Of a DNA stretch of 50,228 nucleotides, positions 43,258 to 50,228 are shown one piece after another. Origin of the DNA: DASRCB01 sp035653295 (GTDB taxonomy: Bacteria > Acidobacteriota > Terriglobia > Bryobacterales > Bryobacteraceae). The stretch is taken from assembly GCA_035653295.1 (NCBI GenBank), contig DASRCB010000167.1, positions 1-50,228 on the forward strand, written 5' to 3'. Positions within the stretch are counted from its first letter, which is position 1, and each line of letters opens with the position of its first letter. A program made the position numbers and the translations under genes. The notes under the pieces were generated by a model. It made no database searches. It saw nothing but the letters and a program-made list of their open reading frames with translations, and was not told where the DNA came from.

Positions 43258-44595
43258 ATGTGGAAAACGTGGGTTGTCTCGCTGGCGGTCGCGCCGCTGT
43301 TTTTCGGCCAGGCGCCACATGCGCGGCCGAGCCCCGCATGGGTGCGATCCGGCGTCGTTTACGAGATCAACACCCGCACCTTCTCGCCGAGTGGCGACTT
43401 CCATGGGATTGAGACACGCCTTCCCGACCTGCAACGGCTCGGAGTCAACATTCTCTGGCTGATGCCGATCCACCCCGCCGGCCAGGTGAAGCGTAAAGGC
43501 CCCATCGGCAGCCCATACGCGGTGCGCGACTACTACGGCATCGAGCCGTCGTACGGCTCGGCGGCGGACCTGAAATCGCTGGTCCACGCGGCTCATCAGC
43601 GCGGTTTCAAGATCATTATCGACATCGTCGCCAACCATACCTCATGGGACAGCGTCCTGATGAAGCACCCGGAGTGGTACAAGCACGACGCCGCCGGGAA
43701 CATCATTCCCCCGAATCCCGACTGGAGCGATGTGGCCGGGCTGAACTACGCCAATGCCGATCTGCGGCGGTACATGATCGACATGCTGAAGTACTGGCTG
43801 CGCGAGTTCGACCTGGACGGCTTCCGGTGTGACGTGGCCTCCGAGGTACCGACCGATTTCTGGGAACAGGCCCGAACCGAACTGGAGCAGATCAAACCGG
43901 ACATGGTCATGATCGCGGAGGCGCACAAGCCGGAGCTGCTGGTGAAGGCTTTCGACCTCGATTACGCGTGGCCTTTCCACAGCACGCTTACCCAGGTCTT
44001 CGAAAACGGGGAGACCGCGATTGCGGTCAAGTCCGAATGGGCCCGCACGCGCGCCGAATACCCAGCCGGCGCGATGGAGATGCGCTTCTCCGATAACCAC
44101 GATGAGAAGCGGGCAATCGCGCGTTTCGGTGAACGAGGCGCTCTGGCCGCTTCGGCCCTGGTGTTCACGATGGATGGCGTGCCCATGATCTACAACGGGA
44201 TGGAAGCGGGCGATACCACCGAATCGGGCGCGCCGGCCCTGTTCTTCAGGCTGCCGGTGTTTTGGGACATCGCCCAGCGGCGGCCGGAATTCCCGCGCTT
44301 CTACCAGCAGATGATCGCATTGCGCCGCGAACATTCGGCATTGCAGCAGGGCGACACGGAATGGGTGGACAACGCGGCCCCCGACCGTGTGCTGAGCTTT
44401 TACCGGCGCGATGCCGGCGAGGAGTTCCTGATCGTGATCAACTGCTCGAACCGGCCATTTCTCGGCGGCGTGAACGCGGCCGGTCTGTTCGAGAACCTCA
44501 CACCCGTTATTGGCGGGGAGAAGCGGTTCAACGTACCGCTGCCGGTGGTGTCACTCGACGCCTGGGGTTACAGAATCCTGCGGCGCACGCGCTGA
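43258..44595 (+). CDS. Secreted alpha-amylase-family glycoside hydrolase (GH13)
   Basis: A 445-residue GH13 enzyme with a short signal peptide (to ~18-20). The four conserved regions are present: DIVANHT (122-128), DGFRCDVAS with nucleophile Asp192, IAEAH with acid Glu221, and FSDNHDE with Asp282. A C-terminal beta domain completes it. It cleaves alpha-glucosidic bonds in starch-like or smaller glucans; exact specificity is not clear, and a trehalose or oligo-glucan enzyme is possible. A TAGAAT eight bases before the ATG would fit leaderless transcription, a weak idea. Its 3' end overlaps the opposite histidine-kinase gene by 45 bases. Confidence 0.92.
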   Translation: MWKTWVVSLAVAPLFFGQAPHARPSPAWVRSGVVYEINTRTFSPSGDFHGIETRLPDLQRLGVNILWLMPIHPAGQVKRKGPIGSPYAVRDYYGIEPSYGSAADLKSLVHAAHQRGFKIIIDIVANHTSWDSVLMKHPEWYKHDAAGNIIPPNPDWSDVAGLNYANADLRRYMIDMLKYWLREFDLDGFRCDVASEVPTDFWEQARTELEQIKPDMVMIAEAHKPELLVKAFDLDYAWPFHSTLTQVFENGETAIAVKSEWARTRAEYPAGAMEMRFSDNHDEKRAIARFGERGALAASALVFTMDGVPMIYNGMEAGDTTESGAPALFFRLPVFWDIAQRRPEFPRFYQQMIALRREHSALQQGDTEWVDNAAPDRVLSFYRRDAGEEFLIVINCSNRPFLGGVNAAGLFENLTPVIGGEKRFNVPLPVVSLDAWGYRILRRTR

Positions 44596-47500
44596 ACCGG
44601 CGTCGGGCAGGAAGCGGGCCAGTATTCCGGCCAGCCGCTCCGGGTCCACCGGTTTGACGAGGTAATCATCCATGCCTGCCTCGAGGCACCTGCCGCGATC
44701 GCCCGCCATTGCCGCCGCGGTCACGGCGATGATGGGCAGCCGAGCACCGGCGCCGAGACTCTGACGAATGTGGCGGGTAGCCTCAAAACCATCCATCTCC
44801 GGCATCTCACAATCCATCAGGACCAGATCATACTGCCTCTGAGAAAGCGCGGCAACAGCCTGCGCACCGTTAGACACCGTTTCCGCCGTGTAGCCCAGCC
44901 GTCGCAGCATGGCGCTCATCACCCGCTGGTTGACGCGGTTATCCTCAGCCAGCAAAATGCGGGCGTCGCGCGCCGCACGTCTTTCGGAACCGACGATTGA
45001 TGCAGGGGCGTCCTTGCGGGGAGTTTCCGGCCGCAGGGCGCGGCGAACCACTTCGCGCAAACGGCTTTCGAGAATCGGCAGAGCGATCGCGCGCCCCACG
45101 GCATCATTTCCGACCGAAGCCGGATGCCGGGCGAGAGGCGTGAGCAACAGTATCTTTGCGCCAGCGCCGGTCACCGCCTCCGGTATTTCACCCTGCGGCA
45201 GAACGATAGCGTCGAAGCGCTGGGCGTCCCGTGCCGCGTTTCGCACGGCCTCCGCTGCGGCCTGTGGAGTATCGCACTCCGTGCAGCGACAACCCCAGGC
45301 AGTGAGCAGGGTGCTGATGACCGAGCGCGTGCCCGCCCGCTCGCAGCAGACCAGAATGCGGCCATCGAGGCGTTCCCGCGCGGGCTGCTCATCCTGCACG
45401 GCCAGCCTGACGGAAAACCAGAACGTCGATCCCGCGCCCTCGGCCGTTTCGAACCCGATACTCCCACCCATCATGTCCACGAGCTGCCGGCAGATGGCGA
45501 GACCAAGACCCGTGCCGCCGAATCCTCGCGTGGTAGATTCATCGGCCTGCACGAATGGCGAGAAAAGCACGTCGGCCTGCTCGCGGCGGATGCCGATTCC
45601 CGTATCCCTGACGACGAAGCGGAGCGTCGCGCCAGCCGCGTCCTGCTGTATGACTTCGACGCGAATGGCGACCTCCCCACATTCCGTAAACTTGACCGCA
45701 TTCGCTGCGAGGTTGGCGATCACCTGGCGCAGACGACCGGGATCGCCGCGCAGCAGCACTGGCGCCGCGGGCGAGATCAGATACGTAAGCTCGAGCCCCT
45801 TGCTTTCCGCCTGCGCCGCTACCATCTCGACCACTCCCTCCAGCACGGCCCGAAGGTCGAAGTCGACGCTCTCCAGCCGCATTCTTCCGGCCTCGATACG
45901 CGACAGATCGAGAATGTCGCCGATGACAGAAAGCAGCGCTTCGGCGCTGGAGCAGACAACCTCGGCATACTGGCGCTGCTCCGGGTTCAAATCGGTCTGG
46001 AGCAGCAAGCGCGCCATCCCGAGCACGCCGTTCATGGGCGTCCGAATCTCGTGGCTCATGTTGGCGAGGAAGCGGCTCTTGGCGCGGCTCCCGGCTTCGG
46101 CGGCGTCGCGGGCGCGGCGGAGCTCCTCCTCCGCAGCTTTGCGCTCGCTGATGTCGATCAGGGTTCCCTCGATGAACGGTGAAGCGCGGCCATCTCCTTC
46201 GATTACGCTCAGGTTGGCCAGCGCCCATACCGGCGTTCCATCGCGCCTGCGGAGGCGGACCTCGTGGCTGGCCACCATGCGTTCAGCGGACAGACGCTCG
46301 AACAGGCTGCACGTCTCGCCCTCGTCATAGAAAATGCCATCCCTCGCCAGCCGCGCGAATCCGCCTGCGCAATCCTGACCCAGTATTCGGAGCAGCGATT
46401 CGTTGCATTCCAGCAGGCGGCCATCCCATCTCGCCCGAAAGACTCCGGCCAGATTGCGCTCGAACAGGAGCCGATAGCGCTGCTCGGACTCCTCCAGCGC
46501 TCGTTCAGCGCGTCTCCGGGCGGCGATATTGGAGAACACTCCATCGGCATAACGAACGCCCGCGTCCTCGTAGGTTCGGACCGCGCGCCCGTGGACGTCG
46601 AGCCATTCGCCGCGAACCGTTCGGACTCGATACTCGACGTCGAACGGCCGGCCGCCGGCGAAAAGCGCTTTGAAGGCAGCCACGACGCGCTCTCTGTCGG
46701 CGGGATGGATCAGGTCGAGCCATTCCTGCGCGGTCATGGCGCAGCATTCCTCCGGGCTCAGGCCCAGAACGGAGAATACGTTCGGACTGAACCAGGTCAC
46801 GCCGCCATCCGAGTTGACGGTCCAGGCCACATCGGGCAGATTCGCGATCAGCCGACGATAGCGCTCTTCACTTCCGCGCAAAGCCTCCTGCGCACGGCGG
46901 GACTCGGTTATGTCTTCGACGTGGGTAATAAAGTAGGGCGAGCTGTCGCCTCTGGCGGCAACCGAGATTCGAACACGGGCCCAAATCGCATGGCCATCAC
47001 GGTGCAGGAAACGTTTTTCGAACGCGGCAAAATGGCGGGGGTGCTCGCGCAGGCTGCCAATGGTCTGGCGTGACAATTCGCGGTCGTCCGGATGGGTGAT
47101 ATCCGGCCACTCGAGGCGACATAGTTCCTCCTCGGAGTAGCCGAGCATCGTGCATAAGGTCGCATTGGCCTGCAGCAGGCGTCCATCGCGCCTGGTCAGC
47201 GCCATACCAAAGGGGGCATCCTCGAACGCGGTGCGGAAGAGTTCCTCGCGGTCGTGCAGCTCCCGCTCGGCGCGCCGCCTGGCAGTGATGTCGCGCATGA
47301 TCACCGCGGCCCCGATCAGATCCCCCGCAGCGCTGTGAACCGGCGAGATGCTCAGCGATACATCAACGCGCCGGCCGCCTCGCGCCAGGCGCACGGTATC
47401 CAGCGGCGGAATGGGCAGGCCGGCCACAACCCGCGCATTGGTCCAGTCGAATTCATGCTCGAGTTCCGGTGGAACGACGAGCGAAATGTGCTGTCCAACC

Positions 47501-47760
47501 ACCTCCTCGGCCTTGTGCCCTAACAAGACTTCCGCCCCGTGGTTCCAGGAGAGGATCCTTCCGTCGAGCGATCTGGAAATGATGGCGTCAGGGGAGGAAT
47601 CGACAATCGCGGCCAGCAATTGTCTGGATTCTTCAGGGCCCTCGAAGGCGGTTTGGCGCCCGGGCGCAACGGATGAGAGCAGCCGGCCGAGGTCCTCGGC
47701 CGTGTCCGGGAGCATACTGGCGGTTATCTTGTCGATCGCCTCTCTCCCGTTCTGCGCCAT
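44551..47760 (-). CDS. Hybrid sensor histidine kinase with four PAS domains and receiver
   Basis: A 1069-residue soluble kinase. Four PAS/PAC units (about 50-165, 170-295, 295-425 and 425-550; PAC ends such as DITARRRAE and DISERKAAEEE) precede the HisKA domain with phospho-accepting His570 in ANMSHEIRTPMNG. The ATPase domain has NAVKF, DTGIGI and GGTGLGLAI. Next comes a degenerate receiver-like domain (about 800-895) whose expected Asp position reads LPQG, and then a complete receiver with Asp983 in LVLMDCEMPEMDG and a KP motif. No membrane helices are seen, so it senses a cytosolic signal. It starts with ATG at 47760; a TTG at 47775 is also in frame. No partner regulator is adjacent. Confidence 0.93.
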   Translation of the reverse strand: MAQNGREAIDKITASMLPDTAEDLGRLLSSVAPGRQTAFEGPEESRQLLAAIVDSSPDAIISRSLDGRILSWNHGAEVLLGHKAEEVVGQHISLVVPPELEHEFDWTNARVVAGLPIPPLDTVRLARGGRRVDVSLSISPVHSAAGDLIGAAVIMRDITARRRAERELHDREELFRTAFEDAPFGMALTRRDGRLLQANATLCTMLGYSEEELCRLEWPDITHPDDRELSRQTIGSLREHPRHFAAFEKRFLHRDGHAIWARVRISVAARGDSSPYFITHVEDITESRRAQEALRGSEERYRRLIANLPDVAWTVNSDGGVTWFSPNVFSVLGLSPEECCAMTAQEWLDLIHPADRERVVAAFKALFAGGRPFDVEYRVRTVRGEWLDVHGRAVRTYEDAGVRYADGVFSNIAARRRAERALEESEQRYRLLFERNLAGVFRARWDGRLLECNESLLRILGQDCAGGFARLARDGIFYDEGETCSLFERLSAERMVASHEVRLRRRDGTPVWALANLSVIEGDGRASPFIEGTLIDISERKAAEEELRRARDAAEAGSRAKSRFLANMSHEIRTPMNGVLGMARLLLQTDLNPEQRQYAEVVCSSAEALLSVIGDILDLSRIEAGRMRLESVDFDLRAVLEGVVEMVAAQAESKGLELTYLISPAAPVLLRGDPGRLRQVIANLAANAVKFTECGEVAIRVEVIQQDAAGATLRFVVRDTGIGIRREQADVLFSPFVQADESTTRGFGGTGLGLAICRQLVDMMGGSIGFETAEGAGSTFWFSVRLAVQDEQPARERLDGRILVCCERAGTRSVISTLLTAWGCRCTECDTPQAAAEAVRNAARDAQRFDAIVLPQGEIPEAVTGAGAKILLLTPLARHPASVGNDAVGRAIALPILESRLREVVRRALRPETPRKDAPASIVGSERRAARDARILLAEDNRVNQRVMSAMLRRLGYTAETVSNGAQAVAALSQRQYDLVLMDCEMPEMDGFEATRHIRQSLGAGARLPIIAVTAAAMAGDRGRCLEAGMDDYLVKPVDPERLAGILARFLPDAGSARAPQDSVTPGVE

Positions 47761-47871
47761 CTGCAAGGAGGGCAACGCATCAGTCCGGTAGTGAAAGGCG
47801 GCCGGCCGGAGTTGCCGTCCTTCTTCTCATCGACCATGAACCCGCTTTGTTGAGGGCGCCACGTCCTGTGA

Positions 47872-48951
47872 TTAATCGGTGATTGGCCTGGGGGTGTCGT
47901 GCCGGCTCGGCGGCAGCGGCGGCGGCGATACATACCCGGAAGGGATCTGACCGGTCAAGGCCTTCAGGTAAGTCTCGATGGATCCGATCTGCGCCGCATC
48001 CAGCTTCCTGCCCAGCTGGTACTCACCCATCATGCGGATGGCTTCCGGCAGGGTCGCTACCGAGCCGTCGTGATAATACGGCGCCGTCATGGCCACGTTC
48101 CGCAGGCCGGCGATCTTAAAGACGGCGCGGTCGGCTTCCCGGCGCGTGACCTCGAAGCGGCCGGGGTCGTGCGTGTCCGGCCACGGCTTCAGGGCCCCCA
48201 GCTTTTCGTACTTCTCGCCGCCGAGATACGTGCCGTTATGGCAGGTGGCGCAGCCGACCTCATAGAAAGTGTTGAACCCGGCGATCTCTTCATCGGTCAG
48301 CGCCGTACGGTCGCCGCGCAGGAAACGGTCCCAGCGGGACGGAGTCACCAGACCGCGCTCGAATGCACCGATAGCCACAGCCACGTTCTCGAAACTGATG
48401 GGATGCCGGTGTCCGGGAAATGCCTTCCGGAAGAGGTCCCGATATTCCCAGATCGAGCCCACCGTGACGACCACGCGCGCCTGCGAATCCATGCCCATCT
48501 CCACCGGATTCATCATTGGCCCTTTGGCCTGTTCCTCGACGGTGGCGGCGCGGCCATCCCAGAACTGAGATGCGTGCCCCGCCGAGTTATAGACCGTCGG
48601 AGCATTGCGCGCGCCATGCTGACCCTTGACGCCGGTCGACACGGCCTCGTTGTCGACACCATATTTGTCGAGTGGATGGCAGGTGTTGCAGGACACCTTC
48701 TGACTGGCCGACAGGCGTGGGTCGTAATAGAGCATGCGGCCCAGGGCGACACGCGCGGCGGTCATCGGGTACGCTCGATCCTCCATAGCAGGCGGCAGTG
48801 GGTGGAAGGCGGCGAGCCGTTCCGGAGGAACGGGCACGTTGCTGAGGTGAACCGGAGGATTTGGTCTGGCAGCGGGCTGGTCGGCGGCAATCAGTCCGAA
48901 AGAGCCGAGCAGGAGGCTCAGCGTGAGAAGCGTGAATGCGAAGTGACGCAT
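47872..48951 (-). CDS. Di-heme cytochrome c peroxidase (MauG/CcpA-like)
   Basis: A 359-residue periplasmic protein with a signal peptide (to ~23) and two c-type heme sites, Cys88-Asn-Thr-Cys91-His92 and Cys234-Ala-Thr-Cys237-His238. Other family features are LGRMLYYDPRLSASQKVSC, GQHGARNAPTVYNSA, QFWDGRAATVEEQA and APYYHDGSVATLPEAIRMM. Enzymes of this kind reduce hydrogen peroxide using electrons from small cytochromes; MauG-like relatives oxidise protein residues. The conserved 'WDGRA..EEQA' strand favours the peroxidase type. It stands alone, 96 bases beyond the histidine kinase start. Confidence 0.93.
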   Translation of the reverse strand: MRHFAFTLLTLSLLLGSFGLIAADQPAARPNPPVHLSNVPVPPERLAAFHPLPPAMEDRAYPMTAARVALGRMLYYDPRLSASQKVSCNTCHPLDKYGVDNEAVSTGVKGQHGARNAPTVYNSAGHASQFWDGRAATVEEQAKGPMMNPVEMGMDSQARVVVTVGSIWEYRDLFRKAFPGHRHPISFENVAVAIGAFERGLVTPSRWDRFLRGDRTALTDEEIAGFNTFYEVGCATCHNGTYLGGEKYEKLGALKPWPDTHDPGRFEVTRREADRAVFKIAGLRNVAMTAPYYHDGSVATLPEAIRMMGEYQLGRKLDAAQIGSIETYLKALTGQIPSGYVSPPPLPPSRHDTPRPITD

Positions 48952-49296
48952 ATGCGACCGTCCTGGTCTGACACTTAGGCTCGAATGCGCTGAATCGATC
49001 AGGATTGGGGCAGCACGCCTGCGGCCATCGCGTAACTACACGGCCCTGGAGTGCCGGAGAAGCGAGTTGGGTGAAATGGCGCAAGGCTTGTGACGGTCAA
49101 AAAACGTCACAGGCGCGCCCCGAGCAGAAGCCTTTGGCTGCAAACCGCGCGGCCATGAGCACTCTGAAGAGGATCGCAGGATTCGCGCTGTTCGACAAAG
49201 TTCAAACGCGGCAGATCAGTTCGTGTCGGTCGCGCTCGCAATGCAATGAAGTGACACTGCCGTGAAAACGGTGAGGTACAGTCGTACTTTCGCCGT
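48952..49296. other. Divergent intergenic region with an inverted repeat
   Basis: 345 bases between the peroxidase start and the ArsC-like start. An exact inverted repeat tgtgacg (49089-49095) / cgtcaca (49105-49111) flanks a loop with six A residues. It could be an operator or hairpin for either gene. The half-site spacing does not fit the usual CRP/FNR palindrome. Otherwise only short, non-conserved-looking frames are present. Confidence 0.4.
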
Positions 49297-49650
49297 ATGT
49301 CGAACGTGCAGATCTTCGGTGTGAAGAAATCGCAGGCCACGCGCGCGGCCGAGCGGTTCTTTAAGGAGCGAGGCGTCTCGATTCAGTTCGTGGATTTGAC
49401 GAAACGGCCGATGTCGGCCGGTGAGATCCGGCGCTTCATCGAGCGCTTCGGCATGCCGTCGCTCATCGACCATGAAGGAAAAGCCGCGGTCGACGCCGGG
49501 CTCAGGTACCTGAAGCTCTCCGATTCCGACTTGCTCGCGCGCATCGAGCGCGAGCCGCAGCTGCTCCGACTCCCGCTGGTTCGCTCGGCCAATCTGTTGA
49601 GCGTGGGGCAGGATGAGGAGGCCTGGAAGAAGATGGCCGCCGCCGGGTGA
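49297..49650 (+). CDS. ArsC/Spx-family protein without the catalytic cysteine
   Basis: A 117-residue thioredoxin-fold protein of the arsenate-reductase/Spx family: QIFGVKKSQATRAAERFFKE at the N-terminus, SIQFVDLTKRPMSAGEIRRF, and a cis-Pro-type end LRLPLVRS. In ArsC the N-terminal loop carries the redox Cys (usually C-x4/5-R); here the loop reads GVKKSQATR and the whole protein contains no cysteine. Arsenate reduction by the usual mechanism is therefore impossible. It is more likely a binding or regulatory relative. No arsenic genes are nearby. It converges on the Nudix gene with a 3-base gap. Confidence 0.85.
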   Translation: MSNVQIFGVKKSQATRAAERFFKERGVSIQFVDLTKRPMSAGEIRRFIERFGMPSLIDHEGKAAVDAGLRYLKLSDSDLLARIEREPQLLRLPLVRSANLLSVGQDEEAWKKMAAAG

Positions 49651-49653
49651 TGC

Positions 49654-50061
49654 TTACCAGTGAAGAAGGCGGCGAGCGACCAGATCGGGAATGATCTGGT
49701 TCGCGAGGCTGTGCGCGAGCTGAGCGCGATCGTCATCCCTGCCGAACCACACCAGCTCGCCGATCTCTGACGTGGCGACAGGTTGCCCGGCCAGGACGCC
49801 GCCGTACAGTTCGATCTGCACTACCCTGCTCTCCCCGGCCGCGACATCTACGTAAGTCGCGATGTGTTCGAGTCGCTCAGCGCGCACCTCATTGCCGAGC
49901 TCTTCGCGCAGCTCCCGGGCGAGGCACTCGAGATGTGTTTCGCCGGGCTCGATTTTGCCGCCCGGCAGAATGAGCTTCGACGTGGAGCGCTTCTTGCGGC
50001 ACAACAGCATGCGGTCATCCCGCACTGCGAGCAGACCCACCTTTACGTAATCCGCAGTCAA
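49654..50061 (-). CDS. Nudix hydrolase
   Basis: A 135-residue Nudix-fold protein with a complete Nudix box, GGKIEPGETHLECLARELRE followed by ELG (G-x5-E-x7-R-E-x2-E-E). It hydrolyses nucleoside-diphosphate-linked compounds; the box alone does not tell the substrate, but the length is like MutT/8-oxo-dGTPase-type proteins. The inferred start is TTG at 50061, overlapping the stop of a preceding 48-residue frame as TTGA. A GTG at 50136 would extend into an implausible Gly/Ser/Arg-rich stretch. It is probably co-translated with the small protein. Confidence 0.88.
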   Translation of the reverse strand: MTADYVKVGLLAVRDDRMLLCRKKRSTSKLILPGGKIEPGETHLECLARELREELGNEVRAERLEHIATYVDVAAGESRVVQIELYGGVLAGQPVATSEIGELVWFGRDDDRAQLAHSLANQIIPDLVARRLLHW

Positions 50062-50204
50062 TCGGGTTCTCTGAGAGCCACAGCGCCGCTGCGGTCCTTC
50101 GGCCCTTTTCGAACCGGAACCCTCACCCGCGCCCACGGATCCCGCGGATCGCGGCCCAGGCGCAGCCAGCGCCGCAGAGTGGTCAGGACAGTGGAAATCC
50201 TCAT
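50058..50204 (-). CDS. Small conserved-type hypothetical protein upstream of Nudix hydrolase
   Basis: A 48-residue frame with ATG at 50204 and TGA at 50058-50060. It begins with a basic amphipathic helix (VLTTLRRWLRLGRDPRD), then WARVRVPVRKGPKDRSGAVALREPD. It resembles short acidobacterial proteins with a Pro-x-x-(Trp/Tyr)-Ala-x-Val-Arg core, recalled rather than searched. The stop overlaps the Nudix TTG (TTGA), which supports real translation of both. It is rich in Arg (11 of 48) and may bind nucleic acid or a partner protein. The function is unknown. Confidence 0.6.
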   Translation of the reverse strand: MRISTVLTTLRRWLRLGRDPRDPWARVRVPVRKGPKDRSGAVALREPD

Positions 50205-50228
50205 GGCTCGAGATCGTATCTGGCGCGC

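Noticed and set aside
49297..49650. Arsenic resistance locus
   Set aside because: The ArsC-like protein has no cysteine and no arsR, arsB or acr3 gene is nearby.

Overview
The window is GC-rich, gene-dense DNA from a Gram-negative bacterium, most likely an acidobacterium of the Solibacter/Bryobacter type. The evidence is the combination of an Oar-like TonB-dependent receptor end, a secreted subtilase with an SNVLWG hexapeptide tail, a pro-kumamolisin protease, TolB/TPR proteins, a MacB-like 'orphan' permease, a 'NGAKSHGPKTPEGK' type protein, and lpxC. That family-level assignment is inference from gene content. No tRNA, rRNA, CRISPR array, transposase or phage module was recognised.

Layout. 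1-5.0 kb: the end of an outer-membrane receptor, then two divergent secreted proteases (S8 and S53). 5.0-8.4 kb: two TPR proteins. 8.5-14.8 kb: a tightly coupled minus-strand operon of an esterase, three ATP-grasp ligases, a YbdK-type GCS2 carboxylate-amine ligase and an M29 aminopeptidase. This looks like a peptide-forming or peptide-modifying pathway and is the best candidate for an undescribed system. 14.2-15.6 kb: a lineage-type hypothetical gene whose 3' end dissolves into heptamer repeats. 15.8-20.7 kb: an ABC ATPase coupled to a 1400-residue fusion of two different permease types. 20.8-26.2 kb: an exo-glucosaminidase-like GH2 enzyme with an APC permease, divergent from a LacI regulator. 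26.2-28.2 kb: a zinc-ribbon protein, a hydrolase and an AlkD-like glycosylase. 28.2-32.0 kb: a lpxC - CDP-alcohol phosphatidyltransferase - PH-like membrane protein - MsbA-like exporter operon. 32.2-37.1 kb: a small zinc finger, a beta-propeller protein, a membrane hypothetical, a single-module Clp ATPase, WecB and IF-1. 37.3-39.6 kb: a tyrosinase coupled to a metal-binding-type membrane protein. 39.7-43.2 kb: three polytopic glycosyltransferases. 43.2-50.2 kb: an alpha-amylase, a large hybrid histidine kinase, a di-heme peroxidase, a cysteine-less ArsC-like protein, and a Nudix hydrolase behind a 48-residue protein.

Genes are packed tightly. Stop and start codons overlap as ATGA (13165, 14118) and, less usually, as TTGA (12032, 16537, 50058), where TTG is the inferred start. 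Several other starts also appear to be TTG (11011, 31110, 35596). Convergent genes often end inside each other (28179-28182, 42044-42071, 44551-44595) or are separated by strong GC-rich hairpins (1015-1039, 4950-4983). Start sites were chosen by eye from signal peptides, Shine-Dalgarno sequences and overlaps, so several remain uncertain.
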